Shown here piece by piece: positions 48,525-59,299 of a stretch of DNA of 64,000 nt. The notes beneath the pieces were generated by a model. That model worked only from the letters and a program-made list of their open reading frames with translations, did not search any database and was not told where the DNA came from. Made by a program: the position numbers and the translations under genes. The stretch's first letter is position 1. Each line of letters opens with the position of its first letter. Source of the stretch: Owenia fusiformis (taxonomy: Eukaryota; Annelida; Polychaeta; Sabellida; Oweniidae); assembly GCA_903813345.2 (NCBI GenBank), contig CAIIXF020000012.1, positions 33,740,572-33,804,571 on the forward strand, written 5' to 3'.

Positions 48525-49494
48525 ATGGCGGGGCCAAATTTTACCCTCCTATCGGGGTTACTATTGATGTACATTTCTTTCGAAATTGTGACATCACGAT
48601 CATTGGATCATATTACTATACCACACAATGCCAAAACTGGACACTTAGTCGCAAAATTTGAACAATTCGTGGATGCATCCAAAACAACTCTTCACGAACT
48701 TGGAACACATTTAGGGGATATCTTTCAACTTAGTCCAATGGGGGACCTTACTACAAAGTCTGATATATCTCATTTAAAAGGACAAACTTTGGAATTCCCT
48801 GATAGCCGGGTGTATCCAGTAAAAAGAATACATATAGCAGATACATCTGGATTCCTCAGATCCCAACGTGATCTTTACAAAGGAAGTATATATCAAAGTA
48901 GCCCCAAAGGCTCCACTGTGTGGAGTTCCAATAGTATTTGCTTCGACCAATCAAAAGATTCAGAGCTATCATTTAGGCTAATTGGTGCTGGGAGTGAAAA
49001 GTTTACTACCCAGAAAGTGAAAAATGTCCATAACTGTGTTCAAATTGCAACCACATCTCAAATCGATGACCAACCAAACACCATATATGATCTCACTCTC
49101 ACCGCTAACGATGGATTCCATTCTGCATCGACCAGTATCAAAATCACTGTACACAAATCACCGTTCGCCGTAGAAACCAACGACATCCCAGATGACGATG
49201 ATGACACCAAACCTGAGACCACACAACATTCCAGGAAAAGACGCGCAGTTGATACAACCACGAGGATATTTGTACTCCCCGAAGATGTTGATACAACTAT
49301 GGACCTCTTCATTGTCAAGATTGACCAACAAGATTTATCTCATCGATTCGCTATCAAAGATGCTGTTAACTCAAGCCTCCAAATTGATGATCAGAAGGGT
49401 TCAATTAAGCTGAAGACTACCGAAAGACTAGATATTACAGTACAACCAGAAATCAGCTTCGTTGTCATCGTGACCAAGACAAATGACGCAGACT
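48525..49494 (+). CDS. Cadherin-like surface protein, first coding exon
   Basis: 970 nt from ATG to GTAAGT, ending in phase 1; 323 codons. Signal peptide about 1-24 (LLSGLLLMYISFEIV). Residues 25 to about 230 look like a prodomain with a cadherin-type strand pattern (YDLTLTANDGFHSASTSIKI). An acidic patch (PDDDDD) precedes a furin site SRKRR near residues 239-243. After it, IFVLPEDVDTTMDLF opens like a cadherin repeat, and GSIKLKTTERLD matches the usual cadherin hydrophobic/LD region. Downstream exons were not found before the window ends. The exact family (classical or atypical cadherin, or another protein with cadherin repeats) is open. Confidence 0.72.
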
Positions 49495-50534
49495 GTAAGT
49501 TAAAATAATTTTGTTGATTTCAGTTTCTATATTGTATCTGAAATGCACCCAAAATAATTCTACATTGCTCAGATGAAAGTTTTTAACAAAGTGGGGTTTG
49601 AATTTTTACTAAGACCTTTTGCAATGGTTTCTCCATGTTTGGGTGCCAGGAAATTCTCAAACACGATTCATGTCATTGTTTAAACATAAGACTCGGGCTA
49701 ACACACCACTCTCGACTTGATCAAGTTCAATGTAGAAACCACCATGTCATTGTTGAGAACTAAAGTTTGTTTAACCCAAGATCAACTATAACACACAAAC
49801 ATATACCCAAAATGTTGGCACTATTTATCCCGCCTGAAAGCGTTAGCTATTAGCTGTAGTATATATAGCTTGGGGTTATATGCTATATGTAACCTCGCTG
49901 GTATAATTCCCTCAGTCCACTATTAAATAATCTTAAAGTATTGACCCATAATCCACCTGTGTGCCAATATTATAATCTCCCCTTGTGCAAGATTTCCAAA
50001 AGTTTACAACATGATTGGATATCCCTTGTAAAAAAGTAAGTTTCACACTTTCAAATGACCTAATTACTTGAAGAATTAAAAAAAGGATTTCTTTCTGAAT
50101 CTTCAAATTCTGAATCGTGCGGGAAATTTAGGGTGTTACAATTTGTCCACTCATTCTTAAGCAAACATTGAAATAATCGTGGATAAGAAAGTCTTATACC
50201 AATAAGCTTTGTTATGAGCCCTATTGTTGAGTAAATGGTTCAAAATATGACAACTTAACACAAGTATAATGAATCAATTATACAACATATGTACGTACTA
50301 GGATTTATTTTGGGATACATTATATACATTATTTCTAATCTGAAATACATTTAGGAATGTGTACTTTATTGTGGTATTGATAAATCCTATAGAAATTCAG
50401 TTCAAGATTTAGTCCAAAATTTAGAAATATTTTTAGAAACATGGCGATTGCTTTCTCAAACCAAACATTTATGTTTCAAATGAAATGTATTTAAGAATTT
50501 CAAGCGATACAGTATAATAGTTTTAGGGATATCA
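49495..50534. other. Intron of the cadherin-like gene, no other gene seen
   Basis: AT-rich sequence with nothing recognised. Confidence 0.5.
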
Positions 50535-50795
50535 TTATAGTAATGAGAATTTGTCTAAAATGTTCATATCCTGAGATAGGATGAAGTTCAACATTTCCTT
50601 TGTGAACTGAAATGGTTGCTACATCTTTTTCTTCATATAATTTGGTGCTGCTTGAACAGCATGGTGCAGAGTTGTTCCAATCACCCACTAAATTAAAATC
50701 ATTATTACAGCATCATACTGACTTACAACTTTGATTTCCAATGCGTGATGTGAATGATCATACATGGTTACCAGTTTGATTTTCAATCACAGGTA

Positions 50796-50996
50796 CAGGC
50801 CTGTAGTCAGGGGGTTCATAGGGTTTGGATAAAGCCCCCTTGGCCAAAAATTCTTTCAAAATGATGCAGTTTTCACCATTTTGAGCACTTCTCAAGTGAT
50901 TTTAGCCATATTTGGGCCAAAATATTGGTCAAATGTGAACCCGCTTGGAAATTTTTGAAAACTGAAACTCCTTGGCAAATCTTGGCTACGGGCCTG
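50796..50996. mobile_element. MITE with GGCCCGTAGCC-type ends, 6-bp flank duplication
   Basis: It runs CAGGCCTGTAGTCAGGGGG to GGCTACGGGCCTG, flanked by CAGGTA on both sides (50790-50795, 50997-51002). Same family as 11690-12093, and the most complete copy in the window. Confidence 0.85.
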
Positions 50997-51649
50997 CAGG
51001 TATGAAAACTTCATACCCTGGTAATCTAAGATGTTGAATGACACTTCATGATGACACAAGTCTTAGAATTGCAAGATGTAACATTACTACATTCTGGAAC
51101 TGTTCAGAATATGTCTTTCAATGTATTGCCTGACCTGAGGGGTGAGATATCATGTTTATTACAACATAGTTTACTTTTTATGGCTGTTGTTGATAGGTTT
51201 AATAGTATTTAAAGAATTAGTCTAAATAGTTGATTTTAGTTTTATATAGGGATCAGTTTTTGGTACAATCACAACTAAGATTAAAAAAAACTATTTTCTC
51301 ATTTAGATTTACTTTTTTGACTGAGTGGACTTTTTTGACTGAGTGGGTGGGCATGTTGATATAGGTTTGTTCATACATGAAAGAACTATGAGGTAAAGTT
51401 GATATGAGCTCTTATACAAGGTATTATACATGTACCTTGAACGCCTCATTGTATTTTCTCTTCACTTCTGGCTTTTTACTGTAATCTTTATTGAACTCCT
51501 CATTCTTAGCAATGAGTTTCTTCTGTTCCTCAAGTGGAAGTTTTGCAAATTGTTGAAAAAATGTTTCAAGTTATTTTTCATAAAGGAAATCTCCTCAATA
51601 GGTCATTTATGCCAATTTTGATATGGGTCTTGTGTTTGTCATTTCTTAA

Positions 51650-52481
51650 AGGCCCCGTGTAAAGTTTAAACCACTTTGGCTTATATTGTAGTCTTACCCA
51701 ATGTTATCTAAGTGTGATATGTGATACTTTTTTTTAAATTTCAAAAAGTGGTTTTTGATAGACTTTTTGTTCCAAAATTTGTGAATTTATTTAAAACCAA
51801 CTTTTAGAGGACACTCATATCTTCAAATTAGCCACAATTCATACCAATGCATAGCATTCATCCTCCCATGTTTTTTGCCGAAAAAATTAAGAAAATCGGT
51901 TGATAAACAAGCGAGAAATGAACTTATCAGTGCATGAAAATGGTTCTGAGAAAAATGCATTTCAAAATTTTAGTTCTCATAGAAACAAATGGTACAATGA
52001 TATCTAAAACATAATTTATTCTTCCTTTTAACCTGGTTAGACAATCAACATTGGTTTATTATGAAAGTCTAGCATATTTAGAAAAGATTGACATCAAAAA
52101 AAAAAATTTAATTTTTTTCAAAAAGTTTTTGTTACCTTAGTGACATCACTAATGTTTCAAAATATTTTTGATAAGCTAAAACATTGAAGTGGCCCATTAA
52201 ATATGACATTTTATTATTGAAATAGTGTGTCTTTTGTTCAATCTTTGCATTGGTGTTAAAAAGATAATCTTTTTTGAAATGCATTAAGAAATATTTGATG
52301 ATTAAGAAATTTCAACTTTTTTTGAAAAATGGCGGGAAATTTGAATATTTGAGAAAAGAAATGCTCACAACTTTTTTTTCAAATTTTTTTTTTTGTTCAA
52401 AAATCTCTAAAATCACTTTTTAAATCCTGACAAATAGTAAATGAATGATAAAAAAATATTTTCAAACTTTAGACGGGGACT
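51650..52481. mobile_element. 832-bp element at a TTAA site
   Basis: Left end AGGCCCCGTGTAAAGTTT, right end inverse AAACTTTAGACGGGGACT, flanked by TTAA at 51646-51649 and 52482-52485. TTAA targets are typical of piggyBac and Kolobok. The interior is A/T-rich and has no transposase. It separates segments b and a of the decayed exon trio. Confidence 0.83.
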
Positions 52482-53155
52482 TTAACCATAGTACTTGAAA
52501 TTTAGATCTTAGTATTGATGGAGTTCTTGTTCTATTTACATGGGCAAGTATTCATTGAATATAGAACAAATGAAGAAGCAAAAAGCAACATTGGACATAA
52601 CAAACAACATGTGGCCATTAAGTACAATTTTTAAGATTAAGAAGAGGATATAAAGAAATGTTTAAACCTTTTTTGTTGGAAATTCGGCCTTTTCCTCGAT
52701 GACATCAATTTCCCATTTATGGACTCTACCAGCGGTATCAACTATGACATCAAACATCAATCATGACATCAAACATCAATCATGACATCAATTTCCCATT
52801 TAAGGACTTCATCACTAGTATCAATTTGTTTTGTCATTTTCTCCCATAAATCAGTATTTTTATTTAAAAAGTGGGTCCCATGAAAATCATGTTGTTTTAA
52901 TTCACTGCCAGAGGGTTCTGACCATTCCCACAAATTGTACAGCATCCATGGGTTTCACTAGGGGTATAGAACAAAAGGCACCTAGCCTAATGTACCAGGA
53001 GAAAATATTTCAAAAATAGGACTTTCAACTAGAATGTTGTAACTTTAGTTTCTAACAATAAACCTCTCCTATTCTTGTTTTCAAAATTTTGCCCATTTTT
53101 CCCCTTTGGTAAAAACTTAGAAATGTGTCTATATCAGAAATCAAGTTATGCATAC

Positions 53156-53185
53156 TTTATTTTATTGCTTCATGTATTGTTTATT
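53156..53185 (-). terminator. Polyadenylation signals of the exon-trio gene
   Basis: Three AATAAA motifs on the - strand (53180-53185, 53161-53166, 53156-53161) lie 75-105 bp after the stop codon at 53261-53263, supporting this as the gene end. Confidence 0.6.
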
Positions 53186-53260
53186 TATACTTCATGCAAT
53201 ACAATCAGAAAAATCAGAAAAGTTGATTTTTGAGTTCCTCGATCAAAATCAGTGTCCTCT

Positions 53261-53425
53261 CTATTTTCGGGATTTGAAAGCACTGATCAGAGCTGCTGCT
53301 TCTTCTTCTTCAATAAGAATGAAGTTTAACAAGAACTTTGTGAATTCAAATGGTTCGGCAATCTTCTGTCTCACGTCCTCAGGCACAGAGATCTCAACAA
53401 TGTCCAAAACAGTTGAAATGGAGTT
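53261..53425 (-). CDS. Exon c2, terminal exon with stop
   Basis: 54 codons plus TAG. It matches c1 up to FTKFLLNFILIE, then diverges into an acidic/Ala stretch ending SAFKSRK. The c1 exon instead continues to a splice donor. Confidence 0.75.
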   Translation of the reverse strand, partial: NSISTVLDIVEISVPEDVRQKIAEPFEFTKFLLNFILIEEEEAAALISAFKSRK

Positions 53426-56400
53426 CTGTATGGAACAAATATCAAAATATTAGTTATATATGATGTAAGTTTTATGAAGTCCAAATGATACATAACGGGC
53501 ATATCAGACATTGTAGATTGTTGTCCGTTTAACAAAGATTTGGCCTTTTTTGCTTTGATCAGGTACTTTGCTATTTCACCAAGGCATTCTCAGATATCCT
53601 CATTGTGCTACATTTTGTAACAGGCATTATCACAGTTTTGTGATGTTATATTAAGTAAACCACATGGCCTTTGATTTCATCTCCAAGTCCTTTTACTTTA
53701 CTTTTGCCCTTTATGGTTTCATATGACACAGGTTTTGATTAAACAACAATGACAAGAACATAACTAAATCCTCCTCCAAATGCAGAGATCCAGACATCAT
53801 CCAATCTTCCCTGTAACAGATTGGATGATGTCTCGAACCCTTCATTTGGAGAATGTATATTGCATACCACAACAACAGATGTAATGTCCTTCCTCTTTCT
53901 CCATTCTGCATTCTCCTTGTCATGTTGTGCTTTCTCAGCAATTAGCTTGTTCTGCTCCTCAACAGGAAGTTTCTCAAACTCCTGAATATAACACAACATT
54001 ATGAGTTATGTGTCACTTGCACCAAGTTTTATTTCTCACAAATGGTCAATATGTGTTCTATAATAACTAGTAATTTTAAAGTGACCAGGCTTTAATAAGC
54101 TAAGCTTGCATGTTTCAATTGATGGAAGTTGTGTTTCAAAATGGAAAAAGTGCAGACTTAGTTAGAATTTAGATAGTGAAATGATTCCTTCAGGCGTTGA
54201 ATTTGTGGATGAACAAGCCTGGGCTGATAATAGAGAGGCATGAGTCTGTATTTTATTCAATAAAGGGAAAGGGTTAACAAAATTAGTTGAAACCAGCTAC
54301 TCAAATTGATTTTTACTAACCTTTTCTGCAGCTTCAATCTGTGCTGCTTCATTTGCTTTCGCTTCCTCTGAATCCATGTCTTCAAGGATCTGCATTACCA
54401 ACTCAATGAGTTCAAACGCCATATCAATATCAAATTCTCCCTCACTCACTTCATCGGCCTGCTTCTGAAGTTTCATAACATATGTTTATTTTTAAAAAAA
54501 AATTCTTATGAAACTGTTCTTTTTTACATGGTCCGTCCAAAATATATATCTTGTCAAAGATTGTTATAGATAGTTAAAAGAAAAAGGAAAGCTATCACAA
54601 TTAGGAAGTATGATGAAAAACCTTATAGGCAGCGACTGCTTCATACTTCTCTCCGTCTTCAATAAGTATGAAGTTTAACAAGAACTTTGTGAACTCAAAT
54701 GGTTCGGCAATTTTCTGTCTCACATCCTCTGGTACAGCTATCTCAACAAGGTCCAAAACAGTTGTGATGGACCTCTGTAAATGAGAGTATTTTAATATTA
54801 GTTACTCATGCTGAATATATTTTGATTTTTGTGTATATTGCCATTAATTGATACATGCACATGTCATATATAAATGACACAGTCACCAGCAGCGTTGTTG
54901 GTATCCTTGTAGTTTTTCTAGAGTTCTAAACTGTAGTAGGAATGTCAGATATCGTTGTTCATCATAATTTGTTTTGTCCTCAATGTTATCTTATGAAATA
55001 TGTTTGTCTTTGAATAAGCATCATGATATACCATGACATCTCATTTCTTCTCAGCCCTGAGATGCCATGATATAATGAGCTTGATTTGGCGATCCAGGAG
55101 AGCCCAAAATTGAGGATTTTTGAGATCTTTCATCCCAGCTCATATTTCATTTAATTGGGGCCATTAAACTTGTGTACACATACCTGTGCTAATATCTGCT
55201 GTTAAATACAATGCCTATTATGTAATGTATTGACATTAGGTAAATGATTACATGATAACGATCACACTTATTGACAGTTATAACTCTTCCCATCTGATGT
55301 GCTCAGATCACAGAATATGCCTCATAATATCAGAGCATGTTTCAGGTGAAACAGAAAGATGCTATGAGTATCAGAATGTTGAATAAGTAACAATAAACTT
55401 TACCATCCTCCAGACACAGGGCTTCAGACATTATCCAACTTCCCCATCCCTTACTGAGTAGATGATTCCTTAGCCATGCGTTTGGGGAATGTACTACTTA
55501 GGCCATAAGAAATAGATTCTTTGTTTTGCGTCCTGGTAAAATCCAAATCATGCAAGGGTACAAGGAAAACAAACACAAACTCAGGAAAAAACACAAGCTT
55601 ATTTGCTGAGAAATGTATACATTTCAAGGGCATAAAAAGGGATGACATACCAATTTGTAGTGATTAAAAACATATATCTATACATTTTATACAATACATT
55701 TAAACATATAGCTATTATTCAAGGGTAAAAAATAAGAAAATAAACAATATATGCCAAAGTCATCAATAATACTGTCAATTTTGACACACATCAAATTATC
55801 CGCCATTTCCTCTGATTCTGATTGAACGAAATGCTATGGTACTTTCAGACCCTTGTGATTGCTATTTGAATGTGTTTGTTTTTTCTGATTTACTCAAAAT
55901 CGTGCAAGCAAGGGGACGCAAAACAAAGAATGTATTTCGTATGGCCTTACCACAACAACAGATGTAATGTCCTTCCTCTTTTCCCATTCTGCATTCTCCT
56001 TGTCTTGTTGTGCTTTCTCTGCAATGAGCTTGTTCTGCTCCTCAACGGGAAGTTTCTCAAACTCCTGAATATAAGAAACAATGGTTTTATGTTTGACTGA
56101 GTTTTATATTATATTTTTTTACCATTTGATTTGCAATTTGCCTTGAATTCCTTAATGGTAGAGGTTGTGTTTTCAAAATAAAGGAAGCAAAGAAACTTAT
56201 AAGAAGGGAAAATGAGTAACTCTATATCCTCACCTAAACTGAGGTGTTTCCCTGGGCTTGATTTGATAGATCAACAAGCCTCAGATGATCGATAATAAGA
56301 AGGCATTATAGACAAGCAATTTGAAATTCAGTAACGGAAAAGGTTACCCTTTGCATTCGTTTGACTTCACTTCTTAAAAGAGAGCTTCGTCTTCACTCTT

Positions 56401-57486
56401 TCAAACTAAAATAAACCTGTGAACTCACCGCGCCAATCAGTGTTCGTCGGCCAAATTTGACCGACGTTCTATATATGGTCATTCCTTCTGACGTCATCGT
56501 TGAGCCCGGAATTGACCAATGACATGCGCATATTTAATTAGCAAGCATTTGGCGTATGTTTCTTCAAGCTCAATGATTGATGGAAGAAAGGTCAGCGCGG
56601 AGGTCAGAAGTGATTCATTACCCAAACTGTCACCGGTACCCGTCGTGGAGGCGGAGCTACTAAACTGCAATATGGTCTCTACTAGGCAGAGTGTAGTTTA
56701 ACTAGACTCTGCGCGCAGGGTAGGAAAAGGTTTAACAGAAGAAGTTGATACCAGATATTCAAATGGAGTTTTCCTAACCTTTTCTGCAGCTTCAATCTGT
56801 GCTGCTTCATTTGCTTTCGCCTCCTCAGAGTCCATGTCTTCAAGGATCTGCATTACCAACTCAATGATTTCAAACGCCATATCAATATCAAATTCTCCCT
56901 CACTCACTTCATCGGCCTGTTTCTGAAGTATCATAACATATGGGAATTTAAGTTTTTTCTTCCATTTTGATTTTGATTTTCCTTGTTCTAGCCAAAATAT
57001 ATATCTTGTCAAAGCTTGGTATTAATTCTTCTCTGTTCTTTTTCTTAATCAAGTAAAATTTCAGAAATATTAGATTGCTGAAATCTTTTCTATGTTATAT
57101 GAAACTATTATGGTACTGTAAGTTGAATTATCCTCTCAGATTTTGTTCCAACAGGGTACTCATCCTAATTTAACACGTCCTGGTAAAAATATAAAACTTG
57201 TCAAAGTTTGTTATGGATGGTAAAATCAGGGGTTTCATTAGCAGCAGGCAACAGGCGATTTTCACCAGTTTTCACAAAATTGGCTGTCGTTTTTTAGGGA
57301 CTTTAACTTTTCCATGTACATTTATGGTTTCCATCAATTTTGCCTGTTGTTTTCATATATTTAGCCTGTTGTGAGAAATTCTAGTGAAACCCCTACAATT
57401 ATTGTTGAAGTTCTTACCATTATCATTTCATATTTGGTCGGCTCATCTTCAGATGGCAATGGAACTGCACTAGCAGCCACAATAGT
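53261..57486 (-). CDS. Unrecognised protein with tandem-duplicated exon trio, 3' part of gene
   Basis: Exons in coding order: d 57418-57486, b1 56779-56922, a1 55951-56064, c1 54622-54774, b2 54321-54464, a2 53868-53981, c2 53261-53425 (stop TAG). All are bounded by AG and GT, all are phase 0, and all have lengths divisible by three (69, 144, 114, 153, 144, 114, 162 plus stop). The b, a and c exons occur twice; b1/b2 differ at about one residue and a1/a2 at two. Exon b is very acidic and Ala/Glu-rich (EDMDSEEAKANEAAQIEAAE). Exon a is charged and helical (FEKLPVEEQNKLIAEKAQ). Exon c contains PEDVRQKIAEPFEFTKFLLN. This suggests a helical, possibly coiled-coil, intracellular protein. No family recognised. 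A further upstream exon is probable at 63269-63309. Confidence 0.72.
53792..53833. repeat. Perfect 16-bp hairpin in the intron after exon a2
   Basis: AGACATCATCCAATCT, a 10-base loop, then its exact inverse. It is about 35 bp from the exon a2 donor, so it could affect splicing. That is speculation. Confidence 0.8.
53868..53981 (-). CDS. Exon a2
   Basis: 114 nt, TATTCAG to GTATGC; differs from a1 at two residues (His for Gln, Arg for Glu). Confidence 0.75.
54321..54464 (-). CDS. Exon b2
   Basis: 144 nt, CTTCAG to GTTAGT; 48 codons, strongly acidic, one residue different from b1. Confidence 0.75.
54622..54774 (-). CDS. Exon c1
   Basis: 153 nt, TTTACAG to GTTTTT; 51 codons ending EKYEAVAAYK. 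The donor is weak compared with the others. Confidence 0.7.
55019..55378. mobile_element. 360-bp non-autonomous DNA transposon with 9-bp target duplication
   Basis: Second copy of the element at 27555-27913, with the same termini, flanked by TTGAATAAG at 55010-55018 and 55379-55387. It lies in the intron between exons a1 and c1. Confidence 0.92.
55495..55945. repeat. Inverted repeat next to the exon a1 donor
   Basis: 55495-55570 and 55868-55945 are inverse copies (core GGACGCAAAACAAAGAAT). The right arm runs to within a few bases of the exon a1 donor at 55950, so the intron start could pair with sequence 400 bp downstream. Confidence 0.7.
55951..56064 (-). CDS. Exon a1
   Basis: 114 nt, TATTCAG to GTAAGG; 38 codons. 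Confidence 0.75.
56343..56724. mobile_element. Probable MITE bounded by TACCCT
   Basis: It begins TACCCTTTGCATTCGTTTGA and ends GACTCTGCGCGCAGGGTA. Pieces of its ends recur at 37440-37550 and 43705-43760. It is more GC-rich than its surroundings. Confidence 0.6.
56779..56922 (-). CDS. Exon b1
   Basis: 144 nt, CTTCAG to GTTAGG; 48 codons. Confidence 0.75.
57418..57486 (-). CDS. Exon d
   Basis: 69 nt, TACTAG to GTAAGA; encodes TIVAASAVPLPSEDEPTKYE and MIM, phase 0 on both sides. The acceptor lies at the very edge of the repeat block that starts at 57487. Confidence 0.55.
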
Positions 57487-58539
57487 CTAGTAGGAAGGTA
57501 TGGTCCCCATGCACCCGAAAGATGTATTTTTTTAATGTACATTTTTGTAATCCTAAAGGTCCATACTAAAGATTTTTGCATGTTCCCAGAATGAAATATT
57601 GTCCCATGGTATCCATTGGCGGCCATCTTGTCGGCCATCTTGAATTTTTGAAAGAGTTGGTGTTAATTATCTCAAAGTACAATAACTTCCACAGTTTTGA
57701 GAATTGAAAGCCGTAAGTGGTACCAAAATGAAGCTTTTATAGTATCCTATATTATCAGATACAATAATTATGCAAATTGCCTCATTTGCATAAAATATGA
57801 CATCATCAATCATAATTCTTGCCTCTTTACAATGGTATCGCATTATACCTTTCCGCCTGAGTGATCAATGTTAGTCATTCATGAACATAAATGAATTTAA
57901 ATATATAGGTACATTAATTTTGAACATATTTGCAATTGAAAGTTTTGGAAAACATTGTCAGACACATGATTATGTAACTGAAAAGGGGCGTGGCACTTCT
58001 TGCGAAAGAATTGATGTTAATCATTTCAAAGTACAATAACATCCACAGTTTTGAGAGTTGAAAGCTGTTAGTGGTACCAAACTGAAGCTATCACAATATC
58101 CTTTATTATAAGATACAATAATTATGTTAATTACCATATTTGCATAAAATATGACATCATCAATCATTATTTTTGCCCTTTTTCAACGTAATGCATATTG
58201 CCTTTTCCTCTGAGTGACCATCTATACATTACCATATATTAAATATATACATTCATTTTAAACATATTTGCAATTGAAAGTTTGAACATATTTGCATTGA
58301 AAGTTTTAGAAAAACATTGTCAGAAATTAAGGTATGACCTTTCAAATGATTATTGTTCTGAAAAGGGGCGTGGCACTTGTTGAAAATCTGTAATGTTATT
58401 ATATAGTCAATGTATCATTTGTAAAATACCCAGGGGTTCACTGAATACACAATTTTGTAGGGGTCCTAGGCTGAGCCCTCAGATATCATTATGTTCCCAT
58501 ACCAATCTCAAATTTCAATGTGTTCCCATACCAACCAAA

Positions 58540-58855
58540 ATAATGCCCGAAAGCCATACCAAATATCCAAATATAAGACCAATGCTATATCAAATGTCCA
58601 AATATAGGACTAATGCCATTCCAAATATCCCAAAAATATAAGACCAAGGGAATGCAAAATGTCTAAAGCCCCTGGAAGAAGGCAGAACTTTTAGAAAAAT
58701 GATCCAAAACAACCTCGAATTAAGGACATTTGTAAAAACTAGACCAATCCCATACCACAAGTGAGAGGTAACCTATGATCCAAAATAACCTCGAATTAAG
58801 GACATTTGTAAAAACTAGACCAATCCCATACCACAAGTGAGAGGTAACCTATTCT
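58540..58855. repeat. Local tandem duplications
   Basis: Imperfect 33-36-bp units around CCAAATATAAGACCAATG at 58560-58645, then two near-identical 77-bp copies (ATGATCCAAAA...AGGTAACCT) at about 58700-58853. Confidence 0.8.
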
Positions 58856-59299
58856 CCATGACCATTCTTGTACCACAAAGTAGAAAAATCCGACCATTGT
58901 CATATCTCAAAAGTCATATTTTGGGGGCATTCTCATTCCAGATCCTAAAATTTGGATCCATTGCCATACCAAATGTTAAAAGAGGTACCCCCCATCAAGG
59001 TTTATATATAGTGAACCCCCTGGGTGTAAAATATAGCTTTTGACTTTTAGAAAGTAGCCCAGTGATGTCCCTTATTCCTAGCTTGTTCAGAAATTCTTGT
59101 TGGTCTGTTTGGCAGACATTTAAATTTCAGCCAAAGATATATAAGCTGTATCGCTTTTGAACTAAGTACTGTACAGATACGAATGACCACATATCCCCAT
59201 ATCATTTTAGGATAGGCAATGAACTGAAAAGGGTACCCACAGTATTTAGTTGTTAAAGCTATATAATTATTAACTCAATATGCATTAAGCCTGTACCTC

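Larger units (their letters stand above)
50535..52860 (-). pseudogene. Third, decayed exon trio of the unrecognised - strand gene
   Basis: Three segments are homologous, in order, to exons b, a and c of the gene ending at 53261. 52668-52860 holds KQIDTSDEVLKWEIDV, then a stop and a partial tandem repeat of itself. 51436-51552 encodes QFAKLPLEEQKKLIAK, and its acceptor reads TTCAA instead of TTCAG. 50535-50687 aligns residue for residue with exon c but has TAG at 50619-50621. An in-frame stop in each outer segment and a lost acceptor show it is not functional in this form. Confidence 0.75.

Noticed and set aside
50500-50688. Short ankyrin-like phrase GTTLHHAVQAA on the - strand
   Set aside because: The segment aligns position by position with exon c of the neighbouring gene, so the ankyrin resemblance is chance.
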